DNA of 61,579 nucleotides, taken from assembly GCA_050260415.1 (NCBI GenBank), contig JBLNCE010000009.1, positions 1 to 61,579 of the forward strand, written 5' to 3'. The notes beneath the pieces were generated by a model, which was given only the letters and a program-made list of their open reading frames with translations, ran no database searches and had not been told where the DNA came from. Both the position numbers and the translations under genes were made by a program. Of the stretch, positions 60,301 to 61,579 are shown one piece after another. The stretch's first letter is position 1. Each line of letters starts with the position of its first letter. This DNA is from JBLNCE01 sp050260415. GTDB lineage: Bacteria; Bacillota; UBA4882; JAAYXC01.

Positions 60301-60914
60301 CGACGCCGCCTCCCAAGCAAGATGGCGCGAACCGCCAGGACCAGGCCCCCCAGCGCAAGGGCGGCCCAGCCCAGCGCGGCGAGCCGGGCGCCGAGTTCGC
60401 GCCAGCGATCCCCCACGATACTGCCGCCGATGACGAGCACGGAGTTGAAGAGCACGACCCCCAGAGCCAGGCTGCCAAGGCCCGTCACCGGCCTCATCCC
60501 GGCCATACCCGCCGCCAAAGCCAGACCCGAGCGGACCACCGGGATGAAACGGGAACACAACAAGACCCCCGCGCCATAACGGGCAAACCATCTTGCCACC
60601 CTCTCCTGTTGATTTTGCGGCAGGAGTCTCAGAAAGAACCGCCTCTCCAACAAGGCCGATCCCCAAATCCGGCCAAGATAGAAGAGCCCTGCCACGGCAA
60701 AAAACGTGCCGAGGCACGAAGCAAGGAGCGGGTAAGTGAAGGAAAAACCCCGGCGGGCGGCGATGAATCCCCCCGCCAGGAAGACGGCGTCGCCGGGAAG
60801 CGGAGGGAAGACCACTTCGGCCAGACCCGCAAGGAACATTGTGATGAGCAGCGCCATGAGCGAGATGGAATCAAACTCGGCCATCAGATCGGCGAATGGA
60901 GGCAAACACGTCAC
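60297..60914 (-). CDS. DedA-family membrane protein
   Basis: A 205-residue integral membrane protein of the DedA/SNARE-associated (VTT) type, recently linked to phospholipid (undecaprenyl-phosphate or PE) scrambling. Signatures: FPPLPGDAVFLAGG in the first reentrant loop and SRFIPVVRSGLALAAGMAGM for the conserved R-x-x-P-x-x-R region. Starts at GTG 60914 (weak site) or ATG 60884. It is the first gene of dedA-radA-disA, translationally coupled to radA. Confidence 0.87.
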   Translation of the reverse strand: MTCLPPFADLMAEFDSISLMALLITMFLAGLAEVVFPPLPGDAVFLAGGFIAARRGFSFTYPLLASCLGTFFAVAGLFYLGRIWGSALLERRFFLRLLPQNQQERVARWFARYGAGVLLCSRFIPVVRSGLALAAGMAGMRPVTGLGSLALGVVLFNSVLVIGGSIVGDRWRELGARLAALGWAALALGGLVLAVRAILLGRRRR

Positions 60915-60984
60915 CCGCCCAGGGTAAATCTCAACGCACTATGATAATTTTACCATGGACGGATGACGAAAGAAAGCGGACCCA

Positions 60985-61203
60985 GTCCGGCAACCCTTCA
61001 CTTGCCGTCTGACAGAACAAAAACCACGCCGCGGTATGAATCCAGTTCCTGGAGCTTCCCGGCGCTAACTCGCAAAGCCGATCCAGCAGCCAGATCGATG
61101 TACGGCAGGATTCTCCGCTCCGGACGCGTATTGTATGGATCGAAGAGAAGGAAGCGCGCGGCAAAGAGCCCGCTTTGCGCCTCCTGGCCCGCCTAAAGAA
61201 GCA
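60985..61203 (+). pseudogene. decayed coding fragment of unknown gene
   Basis: In one plus-strand frame, QNKNHAAV, then IQFLELPGANSQSR, then PLRTRIVWIEEKEARGKE to KKHRP reads like a protein C terminus but is cut by two TGA codons (about 61000 and 61036). There is no start or ribosome-binding site. Family not recognised; a chance reading is possible. Confidence 0.25.
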
Positions 61204-61356
61204 TCGTCCATAAAATCCGCTTTCGGGTATGCCCTTTGGAACGGACTCCGAGATCCCATGGAGAGGATGTCGCACACTCAGCGATAATCAGCCACGATGC
61301 ATCCTCGACCTTGGCCGTTGCCTTGATGCGGCCATACGAGATCGAGGGGGGGTCAA

Positions 61357-61579
61357 ATGATGAAATCCATCCTCAGGTCGATGACGACGGTTCTACGCCT
61401 TGAGATTCTAACCGTCATGCTTTTTTTGTCAGGGAATTCCTGGGTAACCTTTCCCATGCCATCCATTTGCATGTTTTGCCGATTCCACCCAACGGAAGCC
61501 GAGTTCTTTTGTTCGTCCCGCATCCCGATGACGAAGCCGCCGCTTGTTTCACCTTCATTTCACGCGCCATCAAGGGGGG
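61357..61579 (+). pseudogene. 5' end of a PIG-L deacetylase gene, apparently frameshifted, cut by window end
   Basis: The ATG at 61357 (GAGGGGGGG upstream) opens a hydrophobic N terminus (LRLEILTVMLFLSG). Another frame, shifted at about the seven-T run 61421-61427, continues as NLSHAIHLHVLPIPPNGSRV and LLFVPHPDDEAAACF, with the zinc motif PHPDD of membrane-anchored PIG-L deacetylases. Joined, they make a normal N terminus. It is either a real frameshift mutation or an indel error in the homopolymer. Confidence 0.5.

Noticed and set aside
60931..61275. 114-codon minus-strand open frame upstream of dedA
   Set aside because: No recognisable protein pattern or start signal. The plus-strand fragment at 60985-61203 reads more like coding sequence.
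1..61579. CRISPR arrays, rRNA, tRNA and complete insertion sequences
   Set aside because: No direct repeats with unique spacers, no rRNA or tRNA signature and no transposase were found on reading through both strands.

Overview
This window reads as a high-GC chromosome segment from a diderm member of the Bacillota (Firmicutes). Firmicute marks are disA next to radA, the mrfA-mrfB repair pair, a CwlD-type amidase, pdxS-pdxT, strong GGAGG ribosome-binding sites and many TTG/GTG starts. Outer-membrane marks are an lptF/G-lptD-lptC-lptA block and a type II secretion operon. A relative of Limnochordia or Hydrogenispora would fit, but that placement is inference; no rRNA or tRNA gene is present to settle it.

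Layout. 1-9.6 kb holds scattered single genes (amidase, pyruvoyl arginine decarboxylase, cupin, sugar isomerase plus PIG-L deacetylase, kinase-like protein, EVE protein, isocitrate dehydrogenase-type enzyme). It also holds two fused gene remnants (1433-1790) and a 590-nt hairpin-dense noncoding element bounded by a 14-bp inverted repeat (5846-6435). 9.6-14.5 kb is the Lpt operon. 14.7-22.3 kb carries mrfAB, an LOR/SDH-type protein, a GT4 glycosyltransferase, a dCMP deaminase, a DUF4145 protein and a YbaK editing protein.

22.4-31 kb is all on the minus strand. Its core (23.5-31.0 kb) is a six-gene cluster I do not recognise: a TPR membrane protein, a 69-residue single-span peptide, a radical SAM/SPASM enzyme overlapping the peptide gene, two large proteins with purple-acid-phosphatase-like folds whose metal sites are degraded or absent (one fused to a CGYC thioredoxin domain and a CcdA/DsbD-type membrane domain), and a TlpA-like thioredoxin. 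A good sigma-A promoter lies just upstream. I consider this the best candidate for an undescribed system.

31.6-44.5 kb is a plus-strand secretome: a modular purple acid phosphatase, an alginate-lyase-family toroid enzyme, a beta-propeller phytase, a PL6 lyase and a PL7 alginate lyase, built from shared discoidin and LamG-like modules joined by Pro/Thr linkers. It is followed directly by a type II secretion operon (gspE to a GspC-like gene, 44.6-53.2 kb) that lacks gspD here; the lyases are plausible cargo. 53.2-61.6 kb holds an esterase, a DUF89 protein, pdxT/pdxS, a conserved small protein, the dedA-radA-disA operon (radA apparently starts at ATA), a decayed fragment and the start of a frameshifted PIG-L gene at the window edge.

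Several repeat families recur: a GGCAAGA-type heptamer array at the stop codons of three minus-strand genes, GC-rich palindromes of about 60 bp (one read in frame inside lptD, a direct pair flanking the isocitrate dehydrogenase gene), and a short motif found beside the large RNA candidate and twice in the radical SAM cluster. No CRISPR array, tRNA, rRNA or intact insertion sequence was seen.
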